Assembly (NCBI RefSeq): GCF_002008225.1
Contig: NZ_MRDH01000006.1
Location: 682,001 to 746,000, forward strand
DNA: 64,000 bases
Reading direction: 5' to 3'
DNA from: Agrobacterium salinitolerans
Lineage (GTDB): Bacteria; Pseudomonadota; Alphaproteobacteria; Rhizobiales; Rhizobiaceae
The notes below the pieces were generated by a model, which was given only the letters and a program-made list of their open reading frames with translations, ran no database searches and was not told the origin of the DNA. Position numbers and translations under genes: made by a program. This document shows positions 8,081 to 18,066 of the stretch, in pieces; the stretch's first letter is position 1, and every line of letters starts with the position of its first letter.

Positions 8081-9271
8081 ATGAGACTGAAATCCACCCG
8101 GCAGGTTCTTTTCGCGAGCGCCGCGCTTCTTACGCTTTCGGCGCCCGCTTTCGCGCTGGATGGCGGGGATGTCCTGAAGAAGATCAATGCGGCCTATGCC
8201 GCACAGGGCGGCGAGATCGCTGCCAGCTCCGTCGCCGTTAACGGCTCGACGGTGACCCTGAACAGCGTGACCTTCAACCCGGTCGCCGATCCGGCCAAGA
8301 AAATCCCGGTTGGCAATATCACGCTCGAAGGCGTCGAGGAAAACAACGGCGGCTACAAGATCGAGAACGCCCGTTTTGACGATATCGACTACCGGCAGGA
8401 CAAGGTTGAGATCAAGGCGAGCGACATCTACATCTCCGGTCTCGTCATTCCCGCAGACTCCACCACCGGCACCATCGATGCGCTGATGTTTTATGACGAA
8501 GCGCATAGCGGCCCGATCTCCGTTTCTGTCGACGGCAAACAGGCTTTCTCGCTTGAGGAAACCAGCGCGACGATGTCGGTCAGCGATGACAAGAACTCCA
8601 TTGGCTTCGACCTTGACGCTTCCGGTTTCAAGGCCGATCTCAGCGAAGTCACTGATCCCGCGACCAAGGACGCGATCGAAAAGCTGAAGCTGCAGGCGCT
8701 CTCCGGCGACATGACCATGAGCGGCAGCTGGGAAGTGGCCTCCGGTACCATCGATGTTGAAGAATACGCCATCGACCTCGATGATGTCGGCCGTCTCAAC
8801 ATGTCGTTCGGTTTCTCCGGCTACACGCTCGCCTTCATCAAGTCGATGCAGGAGACGGTGAAGGCGCAGGCCGCCAATCCGAACAAGGAACAGGCGGATC
8901 AGGCGGCGAGCCTCGCCATGCTGGGCCTGATGCAGCAGTTGTCCTTCATCAACGCGGAGATCAGCTTCGAAGACGCCAGCATCACCAAGCGCGCCATCGA
9001 CTATGCCGCAAGCCAGCAGGGCATGACGGGCGATCAGCTTGCCCAGACCATCAAGGGCATGGCCCCGATCATGATGGCTTCGCTCAATGTTCCGGAATTG
9101 CAGAACATGGTGTCGGCGGCAATTAACACCTACATCGACAATCCGAAAAACTTCTCGATTACGGCGGAGCCGGAAAAGCCGGTTCCCTTTCCGATGATCA
9201 TGGGCGCTGCGATGGGCGCGCCGAATACCCTGCCCAAAATGCTCGGCGTGACGGTGACGGCAAACGAATAG
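8081..9271 (+). CDS. Exported protein of unknown function
   Basis: A 396-residue protein with a clear Sec signal peptide (RLKSTRQVLFASAALLTLS, cleavage after APAFA at about residue 25). The mature part is rich in Asp, Ser, Thr and Ala and alternates short beta-like stretches, for example VAVNGSTVTLNSVTF and DIYISGLVIP, with a helical C-terminal half (about 245-365). No catalytic motif or lipobox is visible, so it is predicted to be a soluble periplasmic or secreted protein. I do not recognise the family. A strong hairpin follows the stop codon and a 12-bp palindrome precedes the start, so it appears to be a single-gene unit. Confidence 0.75.
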   Translation: MRLKSTRQVLFASAALLTLSAPAFALDGGDVLKKINAAYAAQGGEIAASSVAVNGSTVTLNSVTFNPVADPAKKIPVGNITLEGVEENNGGYKIENARFDDIDYRQDKVEIKASDIYISGLVIPADSTTGTIDALMFYDEAHSGPISVSVDGKQAFSLEETSATMSVSDDKNSIGFDLDASGFKADLSEVTDPATKDAIEKLKLQALSGDMTMSGSWEVASGTIDVEEYAIDLDDVGRLNMSFGFSGYTLAFIKSMQETVKAQAANPNKEQADQAASLAMLGLMQQLSFINAEISFEDASITKRAIDYAASQQGMTGDQLAQTIKGMAPIMMASLNVPELQNMVSAAINTYIDNPKNFSITAEPEKPVPFPMIMGAAMGAPNTLPKMLGVTVTANE

Positions 9272-9278
9272 GACGACA

Positions 9279-9305
9279 AAGCCCCGGTTCAAAACCGGGG
9301 CTTTT
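9279..9305 (+). terminator. Rho-independent terminator
   Basis: Perfect 11-bp arms AAGCCCCGGTT (9279-9289) and AACCGGGGCTT (9293-9303) with a CAA loop, followed by TT. It lies 7 bp after the stop of the exported-protein gene and just before the end of the convergent SulP gene, which it may also serve. Confidence 0.85.
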
Positions 9306-9314
9306 CATTTTCAC

Positions 9315-10796
9315 TCAATGCAATGGTGCGGCAGCGCCTTCCTGCTTGTCGTGCAGGGCGAAGCGGTCGATCATATGGGCGCTCGCCTCATTGACGCCGA
9401 TCACCTCGACCCTTTTGCCGCCTCTGCGGAACTTCAGGACCACCTTGTCCAGCGCGCCGACCGCGGAAATATCCCACAGATGCGCCTCCGTGACATCGAT
9501 CGTTACCGCCTCCACCTCTTCGGCAAAATCGAAAGCGGCGATGAAGCTTTCCGTCGAAGCGAAGAAAATCTGGCCGTCGACGCGATAGATCCGCTCCCGG
9601 CCATCGGCTGAAAGCTCCGGCCGGACATGGAAGAGTTTTGAAACCTTGCCCGCAAAAAACACGCCGGAGAGAAGGACGCCGGCCAGCACGCCCTTTGCAA
9701 GGTCATGCGTTGCGAGCACCGTGCCGACCGTCACCAGCATGACGATGCTGGAGGATGGCGGATTGCGGCGCAGATCAAGAATGGAGCGCCACGAGAATGT
9801 GCCGATGGAGACCATGATCATGACAGCCACCAGCGCGGCCATGGGAATGATGCGCACGAGATCATCCAGCACCAGGATGAGGAACAGCAGGAACGCGCCC
9901 GCGACGAAAGTGGACAAACGGCCCCTGCCGCCGGAACTGACATTGATGACGGACTGGCCGATCATGGCACAACCGCCCATACCACCGATGAGGGCAGACG
10001 CTATGTTGCTCGTCCCCTGCCCGATGCATTCCTGGCTCTTGTTGCTGCCCGTATCCGTCATGTCGTCGACGATCTGGGCCGTCAACAGCGATTCCAGCAG
10101 GCCGACAGCGGCGAGCGCGACGGAATAGGGAAAGATGATCTGTAGCGTCTCGAAGGTCAGCGGCACCTGCGGCAGGGCCAATATCGGCAGCGTCGAGGGC
10201 AACTCGCCGAGATCGCCGACCGTGCGGATATCCATGCCGGAGAAAACCGCCACGCAGGTCAGGGCGACGATGGCGACCAGCGGTGACGGGATGATCTTCG
10301 TGACCAGCGGAAAGAGATAGATGATCGCAAGGCCAGCCGCGATCATGACATAGGTTTCGACCGGCACGCCGATCAGTTCCGGCAATTGCGCCATGAAGAT
10401 CAGGATCGCCAGCGCGTTGACGAAACCAGTCATGACTGAACGCGAGACGAAGCGCATCACCCGACCGAGCTTTGCAAAGCCCGCCGCGATTTGCAGTACG
10501 CCCATGAGGATGGTGGCCGCGAAGAGATATTGCAGCCCGTGTTCCTTGACAAGCGTGACCATCAGGACGGCGGTGGCGGCGGTTGCCGCCGAGATCATCC
10601 CCGGTCTGCCGCCGGTGAAGGCGGAAACGCAGGCGATGGCGAAGGAGGCAAACAGCCCCACCTTCGGATCGACACCGGCAATGACGGAAAAGCCGATGGC
10701 TTCGGGAATGAGGGCGAGCGCCACGACGATGCCGGAAAGGAGATCGCCGCGAATATTGGAAAACCACTCACGTCTGTAAGTCTGAAATCTGTTCAT
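9315..10796 (-). CDS. SulP family anion transporter with STAS domain
   Basis: A 493-residue inner-membrane protein. The N-terminal SulP signature is present ([21 protein letters not shown], residues about 17-37), followed by about 10-12 hydrophobic segments to about residue 385. A C-terminal STAS domain (about 400-485) carries the [20 protein letters not shown] block. SulP proteins move sulfate, bicarbonate or other anions with Na+ or H+; the substrate cannot be read from sequence. The protein is compact for the family and the gene stands alone, without sulfate assimilation genes nearby. Confidence 0.88.
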   Translation of the reverse strand: MNRFQTYRREWFSNIRGDLLSGIVVALALIPEAIGFSVIAGVDPKVGLFASFAIACVSAFTGGRPGMISAATAATAVLMVTLVKEHGLQYLFAATILMGVLQIAAGFAKLGRVMRFVSRSVMTGFVNALAILIFMAQLPELIGVPVETYVMIAAGLAIIYLFPLVTKIIPSPLVAIVALTCVAVFSGMDIRTVGDLGELPSTLPILALPQVPLTFETLQIIFPYSVALAAVGLLESLLTAQIVDDMTDTGSNKSQECIGQGTSNIASALIGGMGGCAMIGQSVINVSSGGRGRLSTFVAGAFLLFLILVLDDLVRIIPMAALVAVMIMVSIGTFSWRSILDLRRNPPSSSIVMLVTVGTVLATHDLAKGVLAGVLLSGVFFAGKVSKLFHVRPELSADGRERIYRVDGQIFFASTESFIAAFDFAEEVEAVTIDVTEAHLWDISAVGALDKVVLKFRRGGKRVEVIGVNEASAHMIDRFALHDKQEGAAAPLH

Positions 10797-10950
10797 TTAA
10801 TTTTTTTCGCAAAGAATGACGCACCGGCCGGAGCCATGTCCGGTAGATTAAGAAGGACTGTCGGTGCTTTGCGTTGTCTGGCGGATCGGCGGCCAGAAGA
10901 GCCACCCGGAATTTCACCGGGTCCGTGGTGAATGCCCCATCTATAAACGG

Positions 10951-10985
10951 CAAAAAAGCGGGCCGCAAGTTGTGCGCCCGCTTTT
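10951..10985 (-). terminator. Terminator of creD
   Basis: Arms AAAAGCGGGC (10954-10963) and GCCCGCTTTT (10976-10985) with a 12-nt loop. Read on the minus strand the stem is followed by TTTTTT, and it begins 20 bp after the creD stop codon. Confidence 0.82.
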
Positions 10986-11004
10986 AAGATCAAGCTATCC
11001 CACC

Positions 11005-12456
11005 TCAGGTGGCGTTGGTCCGAGTGCTGTTTGCGACGTCGATCGAAACAGCCGCTCCAGACCAGTCCACTTTGCGTGTTGCAAACATGGTCGCCGCGAT
11101 GGCGATGAACGATATGACCGCGCCGGCAAGCAACGCATACTCGTCCTCATTCAAGACCAGATACATCACGCCATAGGCCACCGCCAGAACGCTGAAAAGC
11201 GCAAGACCGTTGCTGCGACTACGGGTGGCACTGCCAAGATAAAAGGCAATCAGGGCCGCTGTGGAGAAGGAGGCCGCCGCATAGGCAACGGTGAAACCCG
11301 TATGTTCGGCGAGCGCGAGCAGCAGCACGTAGAAGACGATGAGTGCCAGACCCGTCAGCACATATTGTATCCAGTGCACAACGCTGCCGCCCTTGAGTTC
11401 CACAATGAAGACGGCGAGGAAGACAAGCGAGATGAAGCCGATGGAATATTTCAGTGTTCGGGCGATGACCTGATAGAACTTCACCGGCTCAACGAGATTG
11501 ATCGTCATCAGGCTGTTGGAGAGCGGCAGCCGCGAACCCTCGACAACACGGTCTATGCCTCTTGCGAGATAGGGAATAGTCCAGCTGGCGTTGAAATCCG
11601 AAGCCGTGACCGTTTTGATTTCCGGCAGGAACAGGCCTTCGAAACCCGGATGCGGCCAATCGGCTTTTGCCGTAAAGCCAGTCGTCTGGCCGGCTGGTGC
11701 GACGGCGAAACTACCCGACCCATTCAGCGAGAATGCGATATCGAAATCAAAGCCGCTCTCGATCAGGTTTCTGTCGATCGGCCTGTGCACGCCCGCATCT
11801 GATCTTATGGAGCTGTTTTCACCGGCGCGGCTTGAGATCACAGAAATATCGCGCATACCGGGATCGAAGGGCAAAACAGTGCCGCCGTTTATGCGAACCC
11901 CGGCGCTCGACCTGATACCGGTAATATCCTCTATGCTGAGGACGAGGATGGCATTGTCGAGACGCGGTGTGCCGGAAAAACGGGCGAGATCTTGCAGGAC
12001 GCCCTGCCCGAAGCGGCCTTTGAGCACGAGAGCACCATTATAGACGGGCAAGCTGTAGATCGAGAGCTTCTTTTCCTCGGTTTTGAGGTCCGCTGTCACC
12101 TGCAGCGTTTCCGGCATGACCAGCGCCCACTCCGTCACGCGATCCACGATGGTTCGGCCATCAACCTCGCGGCGGCGCTCCACGTCGAAGGGCACGGCAA
12201 GATAAGGGCCGTTCACAACCTGATCGCCGCCCCACCCATTCGCGATCCGACCGGAAACCTCCCTCGCCCGGGAGGCGCGCTCTTCCGTCAGCCCCCAGAC
12301 GAGCATGAGTGGAACCAGCAGGATCATCGAAATGAGACCGATCATCAGAAACTTCGCGCCGGGTGAACGCAGGCTGGCGGCAAAATTGCCGCGCGGCATG
12401 GCTGGAGGAATTGGCCCGACCGGCGGTGGCGGCTCTTTGTTCGTCTCGTGTACCAT
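11005..12456 (-). CDS. creD: CreD-like inner membrane protein
   Basis: A 483-residue protein of the CreD (cell envelope integrity) family. A first membrane segment at about residues 37-58 is followed by a large periplasmic domain (about 60-310) containing the family blocks GPYLAVPF and VYNGALVLKGRF. A group of about five membrane segments follows from about 320 to 450, beginning near the SIGFISLVFLAVFIVEL stretch. E. coli CreD is controlled by CreBC and affects envelope stress and beta-lactam response; its biochemical function is unknown. The start at 12456 follows GAGGATTT. An upstream ATG (12531) would add 25 unlike residues. No CreBC genes lie nearby. Confidence 0.88.
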   Translation of the reverse strand: MVHETNKEPPPPVGPIPPAMPRGNFAASLRSPGAKFLMIGLISMILLVPLMLVWGLTEERASRAREVSGRIANGWGGDQVVNGPYLAVPFDVERRREVDGRTIVDRVTEWALVMPETLQVTADLKTEEKKLSIYSLPVYNGALVLKGRFGQGVLQDLARFSGTPRLDNAILVLSIEDITGIRSSAGVRINGGTVLPFDPGMRDISVISSRAGENSSIRSDAGVHRPIDRNLIESGFDFDIAFSLNGSGSFAVAPAGQTTGFTAKADWPHPGFEGLFLPEIKTVTASDFNASWTIPYLARGIDRVVEGSRLPLSNSLMTINLVEPVKFYQVIARTLKYSIGFISLVFLAVFIVELKGGSVVHWIQYVLTGLALIVFYVLLLALAEHTGFTVAYAAASFSTAALIAFYLGSATRSRSNGLALFSVLAVAYGVMYLVLNEDEYALLAGAVISFIAIAATMFATRKVDWSGAAVSIDVANSTRTNAT

Positions 12457-12711
12457 TCTGAAATCCTCATAAATATGATCGCGCCAGAACCGGAAAAATT
12501 TCGGCTGGCGCCGTCCCAGTTTTAAAATCAAGTGGCTTGCATCCCCGAATTGGATACAGCCCCATACTGGGGTTGGATTTCGGCCGTTTATTCGCGGAAT
12601 TCGGTAAATCTCGCGGAGAAATTGTGGCGACGCCGGGATTGGTGTGCCAGCAATAGTTCACATCGCGAGTGGTAGCTGGCTTTGGGACGAAAGTGATGAG
12701 CGCAAGCGGAG

Positions 12712-13188
12712 CTAGAGCTTCAGCCGCTCGCGAAAGAAGACGAGCGCGACGGCCACACCGGTCGCGACGCCCACAATAACATCGACAAAACGGACAAGCC
12801 CGGCAACCTGCGGCCCCATCAGGAGCACCAGCATGGCTGAAGCGCCAGCCTGTATCGGCACGACCGGCGGCAGGCCGAATATGGAGGCGAGGATCATGGC
12901 GATGAAGGTCGCCGAGGCCAGCCGGATTTCAGCGAAATCATGTGGGACAAGGAGCGCGACCTCCCCGACGAGAATGCCGATGGTGACACCGACCATCAGC
13001 CCAAGTCCCTGACGGACATGGCTTGGAATTCCCGCAGCAAGGCAGATAAGCGCGCTGATCGCAGCAAAGACGGGTTGTGGATGGCCAAGCCACCGATGCG
13101 CCACCCAGAACGCAAAAGCGGCCGCAAGTGCGGCCGCCAATGCACGGGTGAAGGCTGCGCGAACCCGGTCGAGCAGCGTCTTCAACAC
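12712..13188 (-). CDS. FUSC/aromatic acid exporter-type membrane domain protein
   Basis: About 158 residues, starting at GTG 13188 just 2 bp beyond the aspS stop codon, so it is probably co-transcribed and translationally coupled with aspS. It has four to five hydrophobic segments and the FUSC/ArAE pattern (HPQPVFAAISALICLAAG, then GLGLMVGVTIGILVGE). It corresponds to a single transmembrane half of this family (DUF939-like); known exporters such as AaeB are much longer. It may work as an oligomer. The substrate is unknown. The open frame extends upstream inside aspS, but no good start exists there. Confidence 0.7.
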   Translation of the reverse strand: MLKTLLDRVRAAFTRALAAALAAAFAFWVAHRWLGHPQPVFAAISALICLAAGIPSHVRQGLGLMVGVTIGILVGEVALLVPHDFAEIRLASATFIAMILASIFGLPPVVPIQAGASAMLVLLMGPQVAGLVRFVDVIVGVATGVAVALVFFRERLKL

Positions 13189-13190
13189 GA

Positions 13191-14978
13191 TCAGTCTTTC
13201 TTGGACGGAACGACGCGCAGCGCCAGTTCGCGAAGCTGCGTCGGCGTTGCCGGCGACGGCGCGTTCATCAGCAGATCCTGCGCCTGCTGGTTCATCGGGA
13301 ATAGCGTGATTTCGCGCAGGTTCTTCGCGCCGACCAGCAGCATGACGACACGGTCGATGCCGAATGCGCAACCGCCATGCGGAGGCGCGCCGTACTGGAA
13401 CGCGCGGTAGAGGCCGCCGAAGCGCTCTTCCACGTCGGCCTGGCTGAGGCCAACCTTTTCGAAGGCCTTGACCATCAACTCGGGCGACTGGTTACGGATC
13501 GAACCGGAGGCGATTTCGAAGCCGTTGCAGACCGCGTCATACTGGAAAGCCTTGATGGAGAGCGGGTCCTGCCCTTCCAGCGCTTCCATTCCGCCCTGCG
13601 GCATCGAGAAGGGGTTGTGGGCGAAATCGATCTTCTTTTCTTCCTCGTTGTATTCGAAGAAGGGAAAGTCGACGATCCAGCACATTTCGAAACGGTCGCG
13701 ATCGATCAGGTTCAGCTCGTCGGCAGCGCGGGTGCGCGCTTCACCGGCGAACTTGTAGAACTTGGCGGGATCACCGGCGACGAAGAAGCAGGCGTCGCCC
13801 GCCTCAAGGCCGAGCTGCTGGCGAAGCGCCTCGGTGCGTTCCTCGCCAATGTTCTTGGCGAGCGGGCCGGAGCCGCCGACCTTGCCGTCTTCTTCCTTCC
13901 AGAAGATGTAACCGAGGCCGGGCTGGCCCTGGGACTGGGCCCAGGCGTTCATGCGGTCGCAGAATGCGCGCGAACCGCCGGTCTTGGCCGGAATTGCCCA
14001 GACCTGAACCTTCAGGTTGGAGGCGATCATGTTCGCGAAGACCTTGAAACCCGAACCATCGAAGTGCTCGGTCACGGCCTGCATGACGATGGGGTTGCGC
14101 AGGTCCGGCTTGTCAGAGCCGTATTTGCGGATCGCTTCATCATAAGGAATGCGCGGCCATTCTTTGGTGACAGGCTTGCCTTCGGCAAACTTTTCGAAGA
14201 CGGCCGTCATCATCGGCTCCATCGTGGTCCAGACATCTTCCTGGGTCACGAAGCTCATTTCGACGTCGAGCTGGTAGAATTCGCCCGGCAGGCGGTCGGC
14301 GCGCGGGTCTTCGTCGCGGAAGCACGGCGCGATCTGGAAGTAGCGGTCGAAACCGGCCACCATCAGAAGCTGCTTGTACTGCTGCGGCGCCTGCGGCAGA
14401 GCGAAGAACTTGCCTTCATGAATACGCGACGGCACGAGGAAGTCGCGCGCGCCTTCCGGCGAGGAGGCCGTGAGGATCGGCGTCGTATATTCAGCAAAGC
14501 CGGCATCGGCCATGCCTGTGCGCATGGCGGAGATGATCTGCGTGCGCTTGACGATGTTCTTGTGCAGCGTTTCGCGGCGCAGGTCGAGGAAGCGGTATTT
14601 CAGGCGAACGTCTTCGGGGTAGTCAGGCTCACCGAAGACCGGCAGCGGCAATTCCTTGGCCACGCCGAGAACCTCGATCTCCTGGGCGTAAAGCTCGATC
14701 TCGCCGGTCGCCATGCCCTTGTTGACGGTGTCTTCCGAACGCGCCTTGACGAGGCCGTCGATGCGGATGACCCATTCGCCGCGCACGGTTTCGGCAACCT
14801 TGAAGGCCGGGCTGTCAGGATCGGCAACCACCTGGGTAATGCCGTAATGGTCGCGAAGGTCGATGAAGAGAACGCCGCCATGATCTCGCACGCGGTGAAC
14901 CCAACCGGAAAGGCGAACGGTTTCGCCGACGTCGGACTTGCGGAGAGCGGCACAGGTGTGGCTGCGGTAACGATGCAT
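13191..14978 (-). CDS. aspS: Aspartyl-tRNA synthetase
   Basis: A 595-residue class II synthetase of bacterial type. The N-terminal OB-fold anticodon-binding domain starts [20 protein letters not shown] (about residues 17-36). The class II motif 2 ([12 protein letters not shown], about 213-224) and motif 3 (GIDRVVMLL, about 533-541) are intact, and the bacterial-specific GAD insertion is present between about 290 and 420. It charges tRNA-Asp in the cytoplasm. The start at 14978 gives the family N terminus MHRYRSHTC; the open frame to 15056 is ignored. A FUSC-like gene follows 2 bp later. Confidence 0.96.
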   Translation of the reverse strand: MHRYRSHTCAALRKSDVGETVRLSGWVHRVRDHGGVLFIDLRDHYGITQVVADPDSPAFKVAETVRGEWVIRIDGLVKARSEDTVNKGMATGEIELYAQEIEVLGVAKELPLPVFGEPDYPEDVRLKYRFLDLRRETLHKNIVKRTQIISAMRTGMADAGFAEYTTPILTASSPEGARDFLVPSRIHEGKFFALPQAPQQYKQLLMVAGFDRYFQIAPCFRDEDPRADRLPGEFYQLDVEMSFVTQEDVWTTMEPMMTAVFEKFAEGKPVTKEWPRIPYDEAIRKYGSDKPDLRNPIVMQAVTEHFDGSGFKVFANMIASNLKVQVWAIPAKTGGSRAFCDRMNAWAQSQGQPGLGYIFWKEEDGKVGGSGPLAKNIGEERTEALRQQLGLEAGDACFFVAGDPAKFYKFAGEARTRAADELNLIDRDRFEMCWIVDFPFFEYNEEEKKIDFAHNPFSMPQGGMEALEGQDPLSIKAFQYDAVCNGFEIASGSIRNQSPELMVKAFEKVGLSQADVEERFGGLYRAFQYGAPPHGGCAFGIDRVVMLLVGAKNLREITLFPMNQQAQDLLMNAPSPATPTQLRELALRVVPSKKD

Positions 14979-15169
14979 TTTTATATCCTGGAACGTGTCG
15001 TGCGCCCGTTGGAGGCCAGATGGGCGGCACTGTCGAAATTTGCCGGAAAAGCGCATGGCCAGCCTGATTTGTCAAGGCAAAGCGCAACAATGTCGCCTTC
15101 AGCCTGTCCTTTCCTCTGCCTTCGCTTTAGATAGGACTAATCCAGCCCGCCAAACCGAGTCGGCCCGCA

Positions 15170-16441
15170 ATGAGCCAGATCAGACCTCTTATCCCGCTTC
15201 TCGTGACTGCCGGTATCCTCATCGGCGGCAACGGCCTGCAGGGAACCTATATAGCGCTGCGCGGTCTCTCCGAAGGTTTTTCCGCCAGCACCATCGGCCT
15301 CATCAGCGCCGCCTATAGCATCGGATTTGCACTCGGCTGCATTTCCGTAACGCGGCTTTTGCGCAAGATCGGGCATATCCGAACCTTTGCGACCATGGCC
15401 GCGGTCGCCTCCGCCGCTTCCATCGCCATGCCGCTCATCATCCACCCGCTATTCTGGATGCTGATGCGTTTCGTCATTGGCATTGCGGTCGCCTGTCTTT
15501 TTGCGGCTATCGAAAGCTGGATCAACGCGCAGGTCACGAATTCAAATCGGGCGCGCACGCTCTCCATCTATCGTTTCGTCGATCTCGGCTCCGTGACGCT
15601 GGCGCAATATGTCATTGCCGTGATGGGTGTCGAAGGTCCGGTGGTGTTTTCGTTAATTGCGATAGCGCTGGTGCTGTCGCTGGTGCCGATCTCGCTTGCC
15701 GACAAGTCCAACCCTGCCCCGCCGAAACAGATTCCCTTCGATCTTTTCGCCGTCTGGCGCATCTCCCCGCTTGCGGTCGTCGGTTGCGTGGCGGTTGGCC
15801 TCAGCATGGCAGCCTTCCGCAATATCGGGCCTATCTATGCCGAGCAGATCGGCTTTTCCGTTACCGCCATTGCCACCTTCATGAGTGCGGGCATTATCGG
15901 CGGGGTCGTGCTGCAATATCCGCTCGGCGTTTATTCCGACCGTTACGACCGGCGCATCATCATTCTCGCCACAACGGCGGGCTCGGTCATCGTCGGCCTG
16001 TTTCTCGCATTCTTCGCCGGCACGAATGAATGGAGCAACATCATCGGAGTCTTCATCTTCGGCGCTTTCGCCCTGCCGCTTTATTCATTGAGTTCCGCCC
16101 ACGGCAACGACCACGCCAAGGAAGGCGAACATGCGATGATGTCGGCTGGACTGTTGTTTTTCTGGTCTGTCGGAGCGACGGTCGGGCCGCTTCTTGCCTC
16201 CGTCCTGATCGATCATTTCGGCCCGAAGGCGCTGTTCAGCTATACGGCCGCAATACAGATTGTTTTCATCGCTTACACGATTTACCGGCTGCAGGTGCGC
16301 GAAGGCGTACCACTTGAGGAACGGAACTGGCGGTTCAGCTCGCTGTTGCGCACCTCGGCCTATTTCCAGAAGCTCGCCGCCCCCAACCCACCCAAAAAGG
16401 ATGGGCCGGAGCCCAATCCGCCTGAGAAAAACGATCCTTGA
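15170..16441 (+). CDS. MFS transporter (YcaD-like)
   Basis: A 423-residue protein with 12 predicted membrane segments and the MFS loop 2-3 motif GCISVTRLLRKIGHIR (about residues 57-72). The second loop has GVYSDRYDRRIII (about 255-267). It looks like the YcaD/UMF2 group of small-molecule transporters. The C-terminal tail (about 400-423) is Pro/Lys/Asn-rich and hydrophilic (PPKKDGPEPNPPEK). The substrate is unknown. It is divergent from aspS and runs towards rnd on the same strand. Confidence 0.85.
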   Translation: MSQIRPLIPLLVTAGILIGGNGLQGTYIALRGLSEGFSASTIGLISAAYSIGFALGCISVTRLLRKIGHIRTFATMAAVASAASIAMPLIIHPLFWMLMRFVIGIAVACLFAAIESWINAQVTNSNRARTLSIYRFVDLGSVTLAQYVIAVMGVEGPVVFSLIAIALVLSLVPISLADKSNPAPPKQIPFDLFAVWRISPLAVVGCVAVGLSMAAFRNIGPIYAEQIGFSVTAIATFMSAGIIGGVVLQYPLGVYSDRYDRRIIILATTAGSVIVGLFLAFFAGTNEWSNIIGVFIFGAFALPLYSLSSAHGNDHAKEGEHAMMSAGLLFFWSVGATVGPLLASVLIDHFGPKALFSYTAAIQIVFIAYTIYRLQVREGVPLEERNWRFSSLLRTSAYFQKLAAPNPPKKDGPEPNPPEKNDP

Positions 16442-16523
16442 GCCTTGAAAAGCGGGCTTTGTATTGACATGCGCGCGGCAAAGGGAAAGTAAGACGGATA
16501 ATTTTCACGAGTGGCCATTTGCA

Positions 16524-17684
16524 ATGATTGAAACGACTGCCGCCCTCGCCGAGGCCTGCACGGAACTGGCGAAATCGGAATTCATTACCATCGACACCGA
16601 ATTTTTGCGGGAAACGACCTTCTGGCCAGAGCTTTGTCTCGTCCAGATGGCGAGCCCTACCCTTGAGGTGCTGGTCGACCCACTCGCCAAGGGCATTGAC
16701 CTTACGCCGTTGTTCGAACTGATGGCCAATCCAAACGTCGTGAAGGTTTTCCATGCGGCGCGTCAGGATATCGAAATCATCTATCATCTGGGCGGGCTGA
16801 TACCGCATCCGATCTTCGATACGCAGGTCGCCGCCATGGTCTGCGGTTTCGGCGATTCGATTTCCTACGATCAGCTGGTCCAGAGAATCAAGAATGTGCA
16901 GATCGACAAATCCTCGCGCTTTACGGACTGGAGCCGCCGCCCGCTGACGGAAAAGCAGCTGGATTATGCGCTGGCCGACGTGACCCATCTGCGCGATGTT
17001 TATCTGGCGCTGAAAGCCCAGCTGGAGCGCGAAGGCCGCTCGCTGTGGCTGACCGAAGAGATGGATATTTTGGAATCGCGCGACACCTATGACATGCACC
17101 CCGACGATGCATGGCTGCGGTTGAAATCGCGTCTGCGAAAGCCGACGGAACTTGCGATCCTCAAATTCATCGCCGCCTGGCGCGAGCGTGAGGCGCGCTC
17201 CCGCAACGTGCCGCGGTCGCGCGTCCTCAAGGACGATGCGATCTTCGAAATCGCCCAGCAGCAGCCGAAGGACGCCGAGGCGCTGTCGCGGCTTCGCACC
17301 ATTCCCAAGGGTTGGGAACGGTCCGCCTCCGGCACCGCCATCATCGAAACGGTGAATGCGGCGCTGGCACTGCCGAAAGAAGAGATGCCGAAGGCGCCGC
17401 GTCACAGCCACGCACCGGAAGGCTCCGGCGCTGCCGTGGAACTTTTGAAGGTTCTGCTGAAGCTGACGGCGGACAAGCACGGCGTCGCCGCCAAGGTTAT
17501 CGCCAATAGCGACGATCTGGACAAGATCGCCGCCGAGGGCGAAAAAGCGACCGTGGCGGCGCTGACCGGCTGGCGGCGGGAACTCTTCGGCGATGTGGCC
17601 CTGAAGCTCATCAATGGCGAAGTCGCGCTGCGCTTTGCCGGCAAGAAGGTCGAGGCGGTGGAGGTTGCGGCAAGCGAGCCATAA
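16524..17684 (+). CDS. rnd: Ribonuclease D
   Basis: A 386-residue 3'-5' exoribonuclease of the DEDD family, acting on tRNA and other stable RNA 3' ends. The exonuclease motifs are visible: ITIDTEFLRE (Exo I, about residues 20-29), VKVFHAARQDIEI (Exo II, about 73-85) and LDYALADVTHLRDVY (Exo III with Tyr and Asp, about 147-161). An HRDC domain follows (LAILKFIAAWREREAR at about 211-226) with further helical C-terminal repeats. The start at 16524 follows the weak site GCA; the in-frame TTG/ATG upstream gives unlike residues. The 3' end may overlap the next small gene. Confidence 0.93.
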   Translation: MIETTAALAEACTELAKSEFITIDTEFLRETTFWPELCLVQMASPTLEVLVDPLAKGIDLTPLFELMANPNVVKVFHAARQDIEIIYHLGGLIPHPIFDTQVAAMVCGFGDSISYDQLVQRIKNVQIDKSSRFTDWSRRPLTEKQLDYALADVTHLRDVYLALKAQLEREGRSLWLTEEMDILESRDTYDMHPDDAWLRLKSRLRKPTELAILKFIAAWREREARSRNVPRSRVLKDDAIFEIAQQQPKDAEALSRLRTIPKGWERSASGTAIIETVNAALALPKEEMPKAPRHSHAPEGSGAAVELLKVLLKLTADKHGVAAKVIANSDDLDKIAAEGEKATVAALTGWRRELFGDVALKLINGEVALRFAGKKVEAVEVAASEP

Positions 17685-17913
17685 CGGCCCGCTGCTTTCC
17701 ACCCCCGACGACGACCTCCTCGACCACTATAATCGCGGCCCGAAAGGCATGGGCTGCGGCTGGAGAGGCTGGAAGGAGAACGTTCCCTTCATTGACTGCG
17801 CCACCTGCACCCGCACGAGAGAACGCTGTTCGACCGGGCCTTGGATCGACGGCGACCGGCTGCGTTTCGTCGCCTTCCCCGTCAAATGGTCGAAACGCTC
17901 GCCGGATGACTGA
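17614..17913 (+). CDS. Small Cys-containing protein of unknown function
   Basis: Up to 99 residues. The likely conserved part starts around residue 24 (NGPLLSTPDDDLLDHYNRGP) and contains CGWRGW and a Cys set C-x13-C-x2-C-x6-C between about residues 48 and 73. This looks like a small metal-binding or redox element. The only ATG (17614) overlaps rnd by 71 bp; a TTG at 17665 is an alternative start. I do not recognise the family. Its position just behind rnd on the same strand suggests co-expression. Confidence 0.55.
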   Translation: MAKSRCALPARRSRRWRLRQASHNGPLLSTPDDDLLDHYNRGPKGMGCGWRGWKENVPFIDCATCTRTRERCSTGPWIDGDRLRFVAFPVKWSKRSPDD

Positions 17914-18066
17914 CCGCAATCCCCGCTTGAAACCGCCTATCACAGAACATTCTATCAGGCGTATAAGAGCGGCAACGCCGATTTTGCGGCAACGGCGCAA
18001 CAGCCTTACCAATCCTTCATGCAACCTTACCGATTGCTCACTTTTTGCGGCGCTTTTTCCACATTA

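Noticed and set aside
13377-15134. Long open frame on the plus strand opposite aspS
   Set aside because: It is exactly antisense to a complete aspS gene and is an effect of high GC codon use; the protein is rich in Arg, Ala and Val with no family pattern.
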